A DNA stretch of 64,000 nucleotides, from the NCBI RefSeq assembly GCF_010093815.1, contig NW_022985552.1, forward strand, positions 62,001 to 126,000. The letters run 5' to 3'. Every line of letters starts with the position of its first letter. Within the stretch, counting starts at the first letter, position 1. Below the pieces are notes generated by a model that saw only the letters and a program-made list of their open reading frames with translations, made no database searches and had not been told where the DNA came from. This document shows, one piece after another, positions 12,000-24,867 of the stretch. Made by a program: the position numbers and the translations under genes. The DNA comes from Pseudovirgaria hyperparasitica (taxonomy: Eukaryota > Ascomycota > Dothideomycetes > Acrospermales > Acrospermaceae).

Positions 12000-14900
12000 T
12001 TAAGTCGAGTCGACTGAAAACAGTGCACCTCCGCCGTGAGCTTCGTGCTCTTCCGATGTTTCTACGAACATCGTTCCGTTACCGTCAACGCCACGTTCAG
12101 GATGAACGGTAATATTTGCTTGAATCAATGCAGTGTGCACGTGACTGCTCAAAGGCAACTCATATTTAAGGACGCCCCGTACAATGAGCTCGAAGGGGTA
12201 CTGAATAACATGCTCCCATCGATCTGTACCACCGGCTTCTGTTTTGTTGCCAGGTTTTGATAGACGCACTTCGCCCACAGATCGTCGTAAACGTTGCTGG
12301 AGTGCAGAGCCCTCAAAGTACAGGGGTGAATCGAATTCGAAAATGCGCCCAATGAACATGGTGGAGGGATCCAACTCAGGATCGTCAATCGGATCGGTCC
12401 CATCGTCTTTGTTCCCAAGTTTCTCCATGGTCTTGTTGAATGCCGAGTGAATTTTTCTTCGTTTGATTCTCGGGCTTATCCATGGTCCTTCATCCCCAAT
12501 TTGGCCATGCTCTCGCCACCACAGGCCGGATGGAACATGCTTGCTTTTCGCAAATACATTTACATCCATATCTGAGATGGCGATTGAGATTACGTTGGGA
12601 TTGATGGCCACGACGGAGAGGTCCATCATCAGTTCCTGCTCACTAGCGAGAACGTTCTCGATCTTTTCAAGTTTTACACTATAAAGCGGCTTCGTGGTTG
12701 CAAAGAGGAAACCGACTGCACCGGCTACCAACAGGACTAGCATGACAGTCATAACAATACAGCCAGCAAATCTACTGAGCCAACCACCTTCGTTGCGTTG
12801 ATATGGATCGTAATGACGCATTGGAACTCCGATTGGGCGTACGGATCGCATCGTGCGAGCGCTTCGTGGCCCACGCACCGTCCCGATAAGAGGGGTGGTT
12901 TCGTCATCTGCTGCTTCTCCAGCCATGTCGTACATGGAAAGCTCGCTGTTCTGCTTAGCTGCTCCATTCTGATAGCGCAATGAGTGGTTGGCCACTCTGG
13001 GGCTCGATGGCCTCGATATTTGCCGAGAGTTTCGGTCTTTGCTGGAGTGCGGGAACGGCGAGTCACTGTCGAATATAGAAGGCGGGCCTCTCCCGTGCCG
13101 GCCGATGTGATGATGGTGTATACTACTCCCGCCAGTAGTTCGACCTGTACCATGTCTGACAGTACCATCTCCTCGATCATGGAAATCATGATCAGGACTG
13201 TTCGGATTATATGTACTCGCAAACTTCATGCTCCTTTTGCTCGGAACTTGACGCTGATTGTCAAAAGCGTTGCCGATCGACCGCATGCTCTGTCTTTGAT
13301 CCGCCAAGCTCGCCATTGATGTTGCACTCGGTGTGCGTGAATGATGGAGCGGGCGTTGTTCTGCATCCGGCGGGTTTGACTCGTAGACAAAAGTCTCATC
13401 AGAGTCTGAGTCATCCGCTTCATCGACAGCACTGGCGACTTTGGCTTCGAATATGTCTGCTTTGGACGACGCTGTATTCGGCCTGGAGTTAGTGGTGGAT
13501 AAAATATACTTCGAAGACTTAAGAAATGTTCGATTAATAGCATCAGGGGTGCCTGGCTGTGATGACCACGAGGACCTGATTGATCCCATCGTATCGTAGC
13601 TGCTGGCAAGGGAGGGAGATGTGTACGACCGAACAGTTGTTTCGGGTCGCGTAACAGGATGGTGATGATGGTGGAAGGGGTTGCGAAAATTGAAATACAT
13701 ACCCGTGCCGGAATTCACAGAGGGGGCTTTGCGAGGAGGCTTCTTCCTCTCCTTCTTTGGGCGTATCGTCTCGTTACTCGGCTTCAAACGGAGACTTCCG
13801 GATGCCTCAGACCGTCCTTGGATGTTTCTGTCGATGGGTGCTCCGATAGTAGCTTGTGGGATCGATGGGACAGTCTCGGTTTCGACTGTCATGTTCTTAC
13901 TTTCGTTGACAGATCGTGATTTCGTTTGGGTTAATGACGTGAACGAGCTACGGTTGGAGAGACCAGACCGCGGCGTGGTGGCAGACTTTGGCTGTATGAC
14001 CTTGGCCTTGCCATTGTTTTTGTTCTCTCCACTTTCACTGCCACTCTCTACAGCTCTTGAAGATTTGCTGGTCAGATCTTCAGAAGTCTTGAAGGCCGCG
14101 CTCTCCTGTGTTGAGTTGTCTGTGTCTGGTTTGCTTGAACCTTGAGTGGTGACCCTGTAAAATGGTTAGAACTGGGGTTCTGCCAAACGTACACGGCAAG
14201 ATGAGCTACGTTTCTATGGAACGGTATATGGATGGCCCATAACCTAGAACTGTGTGGGAAGACTTTAACGCGCTGACACACCTCTGTGATTTTGCCAGCT
14301 CGAAGTCTGAATTGTTGGGCAGGCTTCCTTCTTGCACCGTCTCTAGGGTAGTCTTTGCGCCACTCACACCTCGGGCGGAGCCTTTCATAGTGATGGGGGC
14401 CTGGTCGTCCGAATCACTACTGGGAGCATCATTCTTTGCTGGTGCGCGTAGCGACGGGGCCACGGCCGATGACGATGATGATGGCGGTGTTGAGCTCTGG
14501 ACGACGATGTTGGGTGTCGCCAAGGTTTCCGACTTGCGCTGGTAGGTATCTTTGGTTGCCTGGGCTGTCTGCTGCGAACGACTGTTGAGAGAGTTCTTCC
14601 GTGAACGTGATGTGGATGGTGGTGGGGACTTTATCCTAGGTGACACAGGCCAGCGCGGTGTACCTTCTCCTGGTATAAATTCTGATTTCTGCAATCGCGA
14701 TGTCTTTGAATCATGTGTTTGCCCAGCTGCTAGTTGCGGCGTATTCGTGGACGATAGGACACGTTGAACAGCTGCAGCTGAAGGGACAGTACCACTTGAG
14801 GTTTGCACAAGCGGCGGACGTGTCGGGCTCATATCTTGGCTATGCGTCCTCGATCGCCTCGGCGCCGAGGGTCCTGCAGGCATATGTGTAGTCTTGCTGT

Positions 14901-15159
14901 TATGTCGTGCGGGTGAGGAATCGCGTGAGGAGAGTGGAGAGGCGGAGGTCGAGGCAGCGTTCGCCACGTTCAAAGCTCGCAAGACGCTCGATGGTCGTGC
15001 AGCCGCAACGTTACCATTTTCGTAGGCGGTCGAAGGCGCAATGGATTGTTTTGGAGTAGTGGAGCCTGAAGAGGCCGTAGAGACAGAGGGCGGGCTTTCG
15101 TCGGTGATGGAGCACAGTTCTAGAGGGCGAGGTGGTGATGAGTCGTCTTGGTCAGCCAT
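12000..15159 (-). CDS. VAC7: Vacuolar segregation protein Vac7, activator of PI(3,5)P2 synthesis
   Basis: Vac7 sits in the vacuole membrane and activates the Fab1 lipid kinase complex (with Vac14 and Fig4), controlling vacuole size and the response to osmotic stress. Two exons, 15159-14282 and 14154-12000, are joined by a GTGTGT…TACAG intron of 127 bp, giving 1010 residues. About 750 residues of Ser/Thr/Pro-rich cytosolic region include PTRPPLVQTSSGTVPSAAAV, typical of fungal Vac7. A His run (NPFHHHHHP) lies shortly after the end of the first exon. One membrane helix (about 753-777, AGCIVMTVMLVLLVAGAVGF) is followed by a conserved lumenal domain (MDLSVVAINPNVISIAISDMDVNVFAKSKH) with NKT and NIT glycosylation sites. 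This is a type II single-pass layout. Confidence 0.9.
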
Positions 15160-17205
15160 GGTTATGACGAATGGGGATCTGGCATTGGAGACAGGATTGA
15201 CTTCATGACAGTACCGACGACGTGGAATGCTGGATGGATGGAGGGATGGATGGATGCAGGTGTATGATGCAGGTGAAAGGTCGTGTATGTGTTGTCAAGG
15301 TAAAGAGTCGCACGCACTGGACGTTCAGCGCTCAAGCCTAGCAACACACGCGGCAGGTTTCAACTGGCTTGGCCCGGTCAGCATGAGCGTCAGCGGCCGA
15401 TGTTGGATGTGTAGCCGGCCGCAATGCTTCCTTTCGTGGAGTTTGACAAGATGAGAGTTTTCGGGAATTGAAGAAGGAGGATTGCAGTGAAAGTTGCAAG
15501 ATATCAGCTCAGTGAGAGGTTATGGATGGATGTGTTGAGTGGTAATAGATGGAATGGATCCATAACGTCGTCATTTGGTGAGAGGGACGACTGCTCCACA
15601 ACCCTGCCTGGCAGCTGGAACCAACTAATAATAATACCAAACCACTTGGAGTGCCGGAATTCAAATTGCTTTTTTCTCTAATTACGTTCGCACTTACACA
15701 TCATTATTACTATCACTGCTCTACCACATGCCTGCGCTCGCTCTAGGTCTGCTAATTTAGGTCAGGTACAAGCTCGCGCCCGGCTTTGTTGTTGCGATGA
15801 ACGACCGGGACATTCGGGACAACCGTTGAACTATTGCTGTAAAATGTGATATATCGCATACCAAAGTCCAACACCCTTCTGTAACTCGGCCCCTACAAAA
15901 AGACAAACAGCACAAGCTAATTATTAATTACGTCTACCTTAGAGCCGCGATGCCGAACCTAGGCATGGTCTGTCCAGATACGACGGCGTCATCACCTCGG
16001 CTTTCCCATTCGATACACTCTACCTAGCAGTTAATTGGAAGTACGCCCGCCCTGTTGTGCCTGCCTGTGCATCTACTGATTGGCCACGTCAAATGAACAT
16101 GGCCGCACCGAACAAGCCATGCAGTAATATATACGTAGATACATTGTTCTGTGGCTTCACACTAGGCATGCTTCCAGAATTCTACCCGAACCTCCTCATA
16201 TAAACAAAGGAGCTTTGACCGGATTGGAATGGGTCAATTCTCTTCCGTTCTAGTTATCCTAGTCGTGACCTCGTCCTTTTAGTACCACACCGTTGCATGG
16301 TGAGCATTATATGGGCAGATACTTCAGTCCAGGCTGCCGTGTCATCGCTTCCATTTTGCTTAGAGACATGTTGATCTACATCGTCATTCGATTCTAGCAT
16401 CACAAGCATACATCTCCCAGAGGGGCCACGAGCAATGATGATTAGAGTGCAGATGGTTCCGAATATATCATCCAAAGAAACTTAATCTTCCAGAATCTAT
16501 CGATTGATCATACAGGAAGTGCTCATCCACGTAGTCGGAGAACACTGATTGCACAGATGTCGGTTGCTTCTGGAAGTGCGGTTCGCAAGAGCTTTTGATG
16601 AGAGAGTATACAGTATTAATTATCTACACGCAGTCTAAACTAAAACATATTCTACGGAGCCAGCATACTCTCAGTTCGTTCAAGGACCCTACGAAGTTGG
16701 TCATGTGGCCAACGTCCAGTCCCATTATATATGCTCTGTATTATGATCGTAATAAAGCATCAAGCAAAAGCCGCCCAAAGCATGGCCAAGCCATGCCTTT
16801 CTTCCCGTGGCCATCGACATAACACTCCTCACCTAACCAACGGCCCAACGCCACAAAACGGCACACGCTCAATATACACCACAAACACGACGCCTCGAGA
16901 ACAAGACATATCTACGGCGCCATCACACGATACCACAACTCCAGAATTAGACAAGAGCGAGACGGATGGCAGGCAGAGAAAGAAGCGCAGTGTCTATAAC
17001 ACCAATTCGTCATGGCTGGAGCACCAGCTGTCAAGTGGGTAAATACTAAAGTCATTACTATGCATGCATGATCGCACTGCCTATCACTGATCATTGAACC
17101 GTGGTACATGTAATTTCCCACGAGGGACTCTATCGTCTAGTCAAACCAGTTTAGTCTATCCAAGCACTCTTCTTCCTTCACCCCTCGCCATCAATCGCCA
17201 TCAAT
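15160..17205. other. 2-kb intergenic stretch
   Basis: VAC7 upstream region and arginase 3' flank. Short AT-rich runs occur around 15920 and 16600-16760. No open frame with splice partners or protein-like composition was found, and I see no repeat family, tRNA or mobile element. Confidence 0.5.
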
Positions 17206-18309
17206 CTAGAGCAAAGTATCTCCCAACGCACAGCGCACCAGACTGCACCCGGCCCGGATTGTGTCTCCGGCACCCACCTCGTCTAGACTTGGATTGACCT
17301 CAACCAAGTCCATGGCGACGAGCGCGCCTGTCTCAGCGACACACTCGGCGATAAAATCCCCCTCACGAAGAGTCAAGCCGCCACGCACCGGGGTTCCTGT
17401 CGAAGGCGCCCACATTGGGTCCAGTGCGTCGACGTCAAAGGACAGATGAATAGGCGTGTCGGGCCCAATATGCTCCAGCGTCATGTCCATGATGGCGCCA
17501 ATCCCGTGCCTGCAGCATTGTCAGTACGCTTCCCAACCAGAAAAAACATATATAAGTAAAGACCCCGAGCAAGCACGCACCGATCGATATCGTGCATCGT
17601 GAAGCACTTGACCTTGTTCTCGCGCAGAATCCGCTTCTCGCCCACATCCAGGTCCCGCAGCCCAATGTAGACAATCTTGCTCACGCCGATGCGATGCGAG
17701 TCCTCAATCCAGCCAAACACATCCTCGCGCGTCTCACGCGCCAGGCCCGTCAGAAACGCAACCGGCATGCCGTGGATGTTGCCGCTACCCGACGTCTCGG
17801 GTGTGTTGATGTCTGCATGTGCATCCACCCACACGACAGCAATCTCCTTGCCTAATCGCTCGCGCACCGCCTTTGCGCTGCCGCTGATGGTGCCAATGGC
17901 GATGCTGTGGTCACCGCCAAGCGTAAGGGCGAAGCGACCAGCGCGCGCGTGCGCGTAGACTTGCTCGCTGATCTGACGTGTGACGGCAGAGACGGTCTTG
18001 GGACGCTTCATACCACGCACGTCCGGATCGTCTGGGTGTGCGGCATAGACGTCGGCGTACGAGGCGACGGTGCCATCAAAGGTGACGTTCAGCGCAAGAT
18101 CGTTTTCGAGTTGTGTGAGGAGGCCTGCATCGATGAGGGCTGTAGGGCCGGCTTCGACGCCTGGTTTGGGCTATGGTTAAAATCAGTATACGACGACTAG
18201 GAGTGGAGACAGAGTAAGGTACTTGGCCGCCAGAGAAACCGACTGCGACGACACCGAGGCCATCGCGGGAGGGAAGGAATTTCGGGGTAATGAAAGGTGC
18301 AGAAGTCAT
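17206..18309 (-). CDS. CAR1: Arginase
   Basis: Hydrolyses L-arginine to ornithine and urea, the first step of arginine use as a nitrogen source. It is a binuclear manganese enzyme in the cytosol. Three exons: 18309-18223, 18170-17581 and 17509-17206, giving 326 residues, the family's normal length. The metal and substrate motifs are intact: GGDHS (His117), DAHADINTPETSGSGNIHG (Asp145, His147, Asp149) and SFDVDALDP (Asp251, Asp253). The first intron splits the protein after GFSGGQ, and the second after HDID. The upstream region carries five HGATAR sites, described separately, consistent with nitrogen control. Agmatinase is unlikely because the sequence follows fungal arginase throughout. Confidence 0.96.
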
Positions 18310-18365
18310 TCTGAGAGGGGGAGGGCGGTGAAGTGGGGTGGGAGTAAGAGTATATGTATGTATGT

Positions 18366-18614
18366 AGATAGATAGCGAACGAGCAAACGAGAGAACGAGC
18401 AGGCAAGGTCAGGGTCCTAGGTTGGAGTAGAGTTTAAGAGTTTGGAACGGAGGTCCCTGATGACGCAGGGAAAACACCGGAAGATGGAGCGACACGAGAT
18501 AGGAGAATATGGACGGAGAAACGCGATGTAAGAAGATGGAAGAGATCAGATAAATGAGAAAGAATACGAGTTTGAGTCTAGCGAGGAATACGAGTGATTG
18601 CTGAAGGTAGATAG
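18366..18614. promoter_or_regulatory. Cluster of five GATA-factor sites upstream of arginase
   Basis: HGATAR matches lie at 18366-18371, 18370-18375 (overlapping), 18497-18502, 18548-18553 and 18609-18614, that is 57-305 bp before the arginase ATG. AreA/Nit2-type activators bind such sites, usually in pairs, to turn on nitrogen-use genes when ammonium or glutamine is scarce. The sites are seen directly; their use is inferred. Confidence 0.55.
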
Positions 18615-19810
18615 ATTGCTCCTGGTCTTGTCGTCGAACTGATGTGGTTTGTAGACAGGAAGCACCTCATATATTATTAAAACCTCTCACATACATATAC
18701 ACATGAGGGACCACGCAAACGATTTAAATAATCAGGCGGCCGCCTTTGCTCGACCAAAGTTGCCATTATCCGAGTTTACGTAAGGATCTGACATCGGGCG
18801 GACAGATGATACGTGAAACAGACAGGATAGACAGCTGAATTGATCGGATAGTGGACAAGAGGAGACATCGATATTAGTAGATTCGCCTTATCCTGCACTT
18901 AGGGGAAGGAGCGGTGGAAGACGAGAGACGAGAGACGAGTTTTGATCGTTAAAGGCAGGTTCGACCGTTGACCTGGGGCTTGAATCGGTTTTATCTGTGC
19001 CTGCCCAAGCGATGCGCCTTGTGCCGCGGAAGGTGCGGAACGGCGTGGAATACATACAATAATTACAGTAAGCGGAATAGAGCGGCCTGGGACTCGGGGG
19101 CGTTCTTGCTTGTGCCGTACTGGGCCGCTCCACAAACAACAACAATAACATCTGCTATACACACTTCGCCGTATCACACCCGGACAGCATAACAGCAGAC
19201 ACGTCTGTCTACATAACACATCTCCACCTTCGCTCCATGCCATATCCCCTCCCTACCTGTCTGTCCGCATCGCATTATCGATAGATACCATACTACTCCA
19301 TCTCGCATATCGCATCTACCTCACACATCTCTCCGTCGCGCATAACACATAACGCATTCCTCCCCTGCATTTCCGCCCTCGAGAAATGTACATAGTGACA
19401 ATTACCCCATCAGCCACGTATAAGCTGGCATCCTAATTTTAGAAAGAACCCCCTCCCTTTGCACACCGCCCGCCAGGGAAAAGGCGCCTCAGAGTTTAAA
19501 AATCATACAGTAATTACAGACAGCGTAATAAGTGGGACGACAGTATACCGCCACAAAAACGCCACATCAACATCCACCAGCTCCATATAAACCCCGCCAT
19601 GATAAATACACACAGTCCATATAATTATCCATATAAAAAAAAGGAACCCAGAACCCGCATGTCTGCGTCCAGAGAGCAGCGCTACGGAATATTCATAGTA
19701 CGAATGCACAATGTAATGCACATGCAATGCAGACGCGTATCTGCATGCACGTCATCCTACACATACATGATACAGTACACATATACACATCCCACACAAC
19801 CTCACTCATA

Positions 19811-19854
19811 TCCATCCATCCATACATACATACATACATACATACATACATACA
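19811..19854. repeat. (CATA)n / (CATC)n microsatellite
   Basis: Three CATC units followed by eight or so uninterrupted CATA units. Confidence 0.9.
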
Positions 19855-19889
19855 TCTATATCCACATAGCTATAACCTGTTATCCTATC

Positions 19890-19913
19890 CACACACACAC
19901 ACACACACACACA
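19890..19913. repeat. (CA)n microsatellite
   Basis: About 12 uninterrupted CA/AC dinucleotide units, 35 bp after the CATA block. Confidence 0.9.
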
Positions 19914-20116
19914 TACATTCCTATATGCACATCATCATCATGCACATGCACCATCTACATCTCTCCGACACAACGATCTGAATGCAAACAATCCGATAGG
20001 CTCAAACATACATCTCCAGCCTCTCTCCCCACTCCAGCCTCACTCACACGCGGCCCTCAAGCCCCCTGTATCCTCACCCTCTCACAACCTTCCCCAGACA
20101 CCGTCGCAGCCGCCGC

Positions 20117-20159
20117 ATGGCATTGGCATTGGCATTGGCATTGGCATTGGCATTGGCAT
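20117..20159. repeat. (TGGCAT)n hexanucleotide repeat
   Basis: Seven near-perfect TGGCAT units, followed by looser TGCATGGCATGGC sequence to about 20185. It is not inside a supported gene. Confidence 0.9.
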
Positions 20160-21129
20160 CGCAGTCGCATTGCATGGCATGGCGTTGCATACACTCCTAG
20201 ATCCGATCTCTTGCATCGCATCATTATCATCGCCATTCCGCCCAGCCCGATTGGAAATACACCTGCTTGCTTGGATTTACGCTACCATTTCAACCATGGC
20301 GTTTTGTTCCGGTTGGATGATTGAGAATCCTGCCTGCTTGTGTGCGTCACACCATGCGAACGGCCGCTGCAGGGCGCGTGTCAAGCATGCATATGTATCC
20401 TTGGTCTTGTCGACTGCCATGTCCGATCCACGTCCGTTGCGTGTCGACTTGACAGGACGCCATGCTTGGCTCATTGACTAACACGGCCCGGTGCAGCAGG
20501 TACGTGTGCGTTGGATGCGGACGACTACCTGACCTGACGTGAACAGCGTGAGCACCAATAGTGGTCAAGTGTAGTAAATCTTATGTGTTTCATTTTTTTC
20601 GACTCGACTACATTGCATCGCCTTGAGCGACCCAATTGCCAACCCTCCAAGGAGTCTCTTAGCAAGCCCTCGTTGCTTTGTGCTCCGCCGTCCGTCGACG
20701 ACGCCTCGCCCTCCTTGCTGCATATACTAATTCACAATTGACTCATACCATGTTCGCTTCCCGTGATCCTCGTGTTGCCCGGGCCAGGCATACAACATCA
20801 CCCTCGAGGCTGTGGAAGCGTAAAAGGCATGTTGATATGAACAATGAAGTTAAAAAAAAAAGGACAAGAACAAGAACCAGAAGTACAAACATGTCAAAGC
20901 AGCCACCAGGTCGTAGTAGAACAGAACGAGATAACATAAAGGACCTTTTTGTTTTCCCGTGAGAGATGACCGGATTTGCGCCTGGACGTGTGGAAGAAAA
21001 TATGCCGTAGGCGTGGCCTCCGCCAGCCTTTCTCATCTAATGTCGTTGTAGTAAAGAGCCGGACACGCGCGTGCGTGCATAGAATGAAAATCGTATATAT
21101 CGTGCAATTCAGGATAAGTCGACGACCAA

Positions 21130-22656
21130 TTATGCGCCTGCGTGGCTGTTCTGCTTAACGCCTTCGTCGTAGCGCTGTCGAGCGCGTCGCATTTCTTCAG
21201 GATCGAATGCCGAGGCATCGCTATTCTGTCGAGATCCACCATTCGAGTTGGAACCACTGCTTGCTTGCCTAATATGGCTGAGTGCGCTAGCTGACTTCAT
21301 CTTCTTCACTCCCCGTAGCCTGTCTTGCTGTGGACTGATGGGTCTCTCGCTTCTTAGGCTCTCTGGTGTGCCAACACGTGGGCGAATCTCCTCAACCTCC
21401 ATACGGTTGCGGGACTTTGAGCGCATACGCTTGAACTCTCGCGTAATCTTCTCAATGGTCGATAGACCTTTCAACGGTTGTTCCATGGATTTGTAGTCCC
21501 CAGTGATAGAGCCGCCGATGCTCGGAGCCGCCGATACCTTGGACCGATCTGAGCCAAAACTGACACCCGAATCAGTCTTACGACCCCCACGCTTGGCAGC
21601 CTCATCAACGAAAGGCTCAATTGATATGTCCACGCAGTCATCAATCATATTCTTAGCAATTAAGAGGTACTTCTCAAGAGCTCTGACAACCTCAGCCCAT
21701 CCATTGAGATCCTGCTCCTTCTTTTGGTGCATCTGGAGCGGCTTCAAAACAGCCTTGCCATGTTTGCTGACTTTATTGATGTACTGGAAGAATGACTCGC
21801 GTTGTGACATAAGGACTTCGGGCTTCAGCAGACTTGTCGGTTGTTTTCTTGGTGGGATTGGAGGGAAGATTGTGTTCAGCATAGCATGGCAGTTGTTCTT
21901 GTGGAATGGCTCGAGGCACATTTCGTTAATTAAGACCTATGCGTTGGTTAGTAAGGTTCATGGACGGTGCATAACAGAGTGGTGATACAAACTTACCCAT
22001 CGACGAAGGCCGAGATAAACCGCAGTGTATACACTGTCAAGTTTTCGTTCCTTGGCTTCGGCGTTCTTAACCCATTGGGCTACACCGGGATATTGACTGA
22101 ATACACGCTCTCTGTCTGTCTCCTCGCCATCTAAACTTGCTTCTATGCCGAGCTTTGCAAATGCTGCGCGAACTTCCTTCTTTCTCCTGTTCTCGAGATC
22201 GTTCAGGTAATCCAATGCGGCTAGAGCCTGGGGAAAGTCGACCATGGTCAACTCTGGGTGAAAGCAGCGGCGCACGAATGAGATGATAAAGCTTGGCGGT
22301 AGAGAGCACGGCTGTGCAGGAAGCTTGGCAATGTGAGACATAAGAGCTGAGCTGAACTGCGTGGTATTGGCTACGGGCGAATTTGACGAAGCGTTTGAGG
22401 AGTCGCTTTCGTACGACGAAGTTGTCGATCGATTCGGTCCATGGGTCCGTGGAGCACTGTTGAGAGTGTACATGGTACGGAGAGATATCTCGTACGTGCC
22501 TGGATATGACAGGACGTGTTCGAGAATCATCGGGTAGGCTGAGGTTCCATTTGAGCTTGTTGTACCAGTTGAGTCAGCGGATGCGTTGCGAGAATGCGGT
22601 ACATCTCTGGACATGCTGGACCAGTCGTCAAGAATCTGGACGGTTTGCAGTTCCAT
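21130..22656 (-). CDS. Conserved-looking fungal protein of unknown function
   Basis: Two exons, 22656-21997 and 21936-21130, with a GTAAGT…CATAG intron of 60 bp, give 488 residues. The N-terminal half looks folded, with helices and motifs such as MILEHVLSYPGTYEISLRTM, PPSFIISFVRRCFHPEL, FPQALAALDYLNDLENRRKK and YTAVYLGLRRWVLINEMC. A further helical stretch (FFQYINKVSKHGKAVLKPL, WAEVVRALEKYLLIAKNMID) follows. The C-terminal third is Ser/Arg-rich and probably disordered. There is no signal peptide, membrane helix or catalytic motif I can name. The length and the clean splice make it a real gene, but I do not recognise the family. Confidence 0.8.
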
Positions 22657-23181
22657 TGCTGGCAGTTGTGGTGTGTAGGTGTTGATTGGGCGTGAAGTTG
22701 ATGTGGGAGAGAAATCTTCGTGGGGTGTTTATTGTCAACAATGGATTTTTTTACGTCAGGGTCCAGCGTGGAGATGCCAGGCCAACGGTGAGGCAGTAGT
22801 CAACCAGAGAAGGGTGAGAAGGTGTGAGAGATCAAGATCGAGACTGCACGGCGTATAGAACGGATATTGTAGATCTTTTTTAATTGTCTCGCCAGGCCAG
22901 GACAGGAATGTAGGGAGGCGATGATCAAGCAAGCAAGGCGATGCTGGAAATAGCAAGCTTCTAAAGAACACCTGGAAGTGCCCTTGAGTGATATAAAGAG
23001 CAGTCTGAGGCTCGACTGGAAACTGAAGGATGGAAGGGCACAAGATGACGAAACCAGCAGGCCGAGAAAAGGTGGTCGCCACAGAAGCGATAGAAAGAAA
23101 GATGTGTGAAGAAAGGCAGTCGGCAACGGAAGCTCGACAGCAAGAAAAAGACAAACCGAGTGATTGAGGCAAGGGATTGCA

Positions 23182-23207
23182 AGAGAGAGAGAGAGAGAGA
23201 GAGAGAG
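23182..23207. repeat. (AG)n microsatellite
   Basis: 13 uninterrupted AG units in the far upstream region of the gene at 21.1-22.7 kb. Confidence 0.9.
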
Positions 23208-24787
23208 GTGAGAGAGATGATGATGACGATTGATTGTTGAAGGGAGGAATCGTTACAGTCGACACCAACAAAAAAGGCGTGAAGTGAGGGTGAGGGCACA
23301 CAGATAGACTCGGGATGGCCGTAGGAAGGAAGGGGACGTAGGAAGAAGGGGGGGGAGGGGGGGTGTAGTGACCCAGGGAGAGAGAGTATTGAGGAGGTAT
23401 ATTAAAATGGCAAGTTTCAAAGTGTTTTTCTTTGTTTCTGCGACTAAAAACCAGAGAGTGAATATTCGGCGATGGTCCCTTGGGCGCAGCGCTGGGAAGA
23501 CGCCGACGGGAAAGCCCTGGAGAGAACCCCACACAGGCCACACACGGGCCACACTAAGACCACACACGGGCCACATACATACACACACAGGCCCAGGCCA
23601 AGCTAGCCAAGCCGATTCCGGTAAGACCGCTGGGGGGGACGAGCTTCCACACTGCCGGAGAACGCTGGCTTTGCTTTGCCTGGGAATTTATGCGCTATCC
23701 CTGCACTTGATGAGTCTGGCTGCATAACAACTAACTGTCGACTATTCTCCTGAGTCCTGACCACAGAACGCTATCATCCATCATGTCTTTGGGACCAAGG
23801 AGTAGGGTGAGCAAAAGCAGGAGATGGAGGACTGAGACACTGTCACACCCATCAAGGGCTCCATGCGCCTCCCCCTCTTTTTCTTTCCCTCTCCCTCTCT
23901 CTCCCTCCCCCTGGATGCAGTTGGATGCAGTTCAGGCATCCCGTGTGCGGTGCGGTGCTGCGAGATCAACAGACGACGATGACAGTCGTGACAGACAGAC
24001 AGATAGTCAGTCAATCAATAATACCTAGTAGTAGCACACGGCATCGCTGAACTACACCACATGTGCGACCGTGAAGCGTGGGACGCATGCGACGCGTTGT
24101 CAGTGGTCACTGTGCTTAATCTGGGCACGCCGTTGAATGGCCTGAAACGTTCGCTCGTTGTGATAGGACGGCGGCAGCATGCCATGTGCATCCATGGATA
24201 GATAGCACTATGATTCCACAGCAACTCACGTGTAATTAATCATTCTAATGTCTTCTACTCACTACTTAGTAGAACATCCTTCAGCCATCAGCACATACTA
24301 GCTTCATAGCTCGGCCATGTCGTTCGGCGAGGCTTCCAGCTGGTCACTACAATCCATTGACCAGTCATCGTAGACTTGATGCACTTCTTCCTTTGCCCGA
24401 ACACCCTTCCCGTTCAATGTCATTATTTATGCTTTAATTCGACAAGTCATCACTGCCGCTTGCAACTACTGCGTCTGGAGAAGGTCGGGTCAGAGGTCTG
24501 CCGAACCATGCAGCATTCACGTTCCCATCACATCTCTCCCCAGGTCGCCTAACCAGTGCCAACCCTTTCCCCCTCCCTTTAGAGTCCATAATAGCTCATC
24601 GGGACCGACTATCCCAGCCTGTAAGAGTCGTGCGTTTTGTTTTTTACTACATGGTGCCACCAATCAACACTTCTTCCGGAAGCGACTTTCCACCCGCTCC
24701 CTCATAAACTGCCCTAATTCTCTCATCAATGGCCTTGACTCGTCTCAACCAGAAGGTTTAACCATAAACTGTCTTGGTCTTTTATCA

Positions 24788-24867
24788 CAGCATGGAATCA
24801 GCATTTACGGCATAGAGTCAGTGTCCACGGCAGAGAATCAACAGTCACGGCATAGAGTTAGCATACA
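24788..24867. repeat. Degenerate 20-bp tandem repeat, four copies
   Basis: Four adjacent 20-bp units start at 24788, 24808, 24828 and 24848. The last three begin CGGCAKAGARTYA and the first begins CAGCATGGAATCA. Copies differ at several positions, so the array is old or under little constraint. No gene overlaps it. Confidence 0.8.

Larger units (their letters stand above)
18615..21129. other. Gene-poor interval with simple repeats
   Basis: Contains the distal arginase upstream region, a block of microsatellites (19.8-20.2 kb, listed separately) and no supportable gene. A 241-codon plus-strand frame over 19599-20324 is mostly the translation of these repeats (HTYIHTYIHT, HWHWHW) and is rejected as a gene. 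Confidence 0.5.

Noticed and set aside
19599-20324. 241-codon plus-strand gene
   Set aside because: Most of the frame is the translation of CATA, CA and TGGCAT repeats.
22756-23541. 261-codon minus-strand gene upstream of the 21.1-22.7 kb gene
   Set aside because: It begins at GTG, not ATG, and is low-complexity Ser/Leu/Pro from polypyrimidine tracts, so it is more likely leader or promoter.
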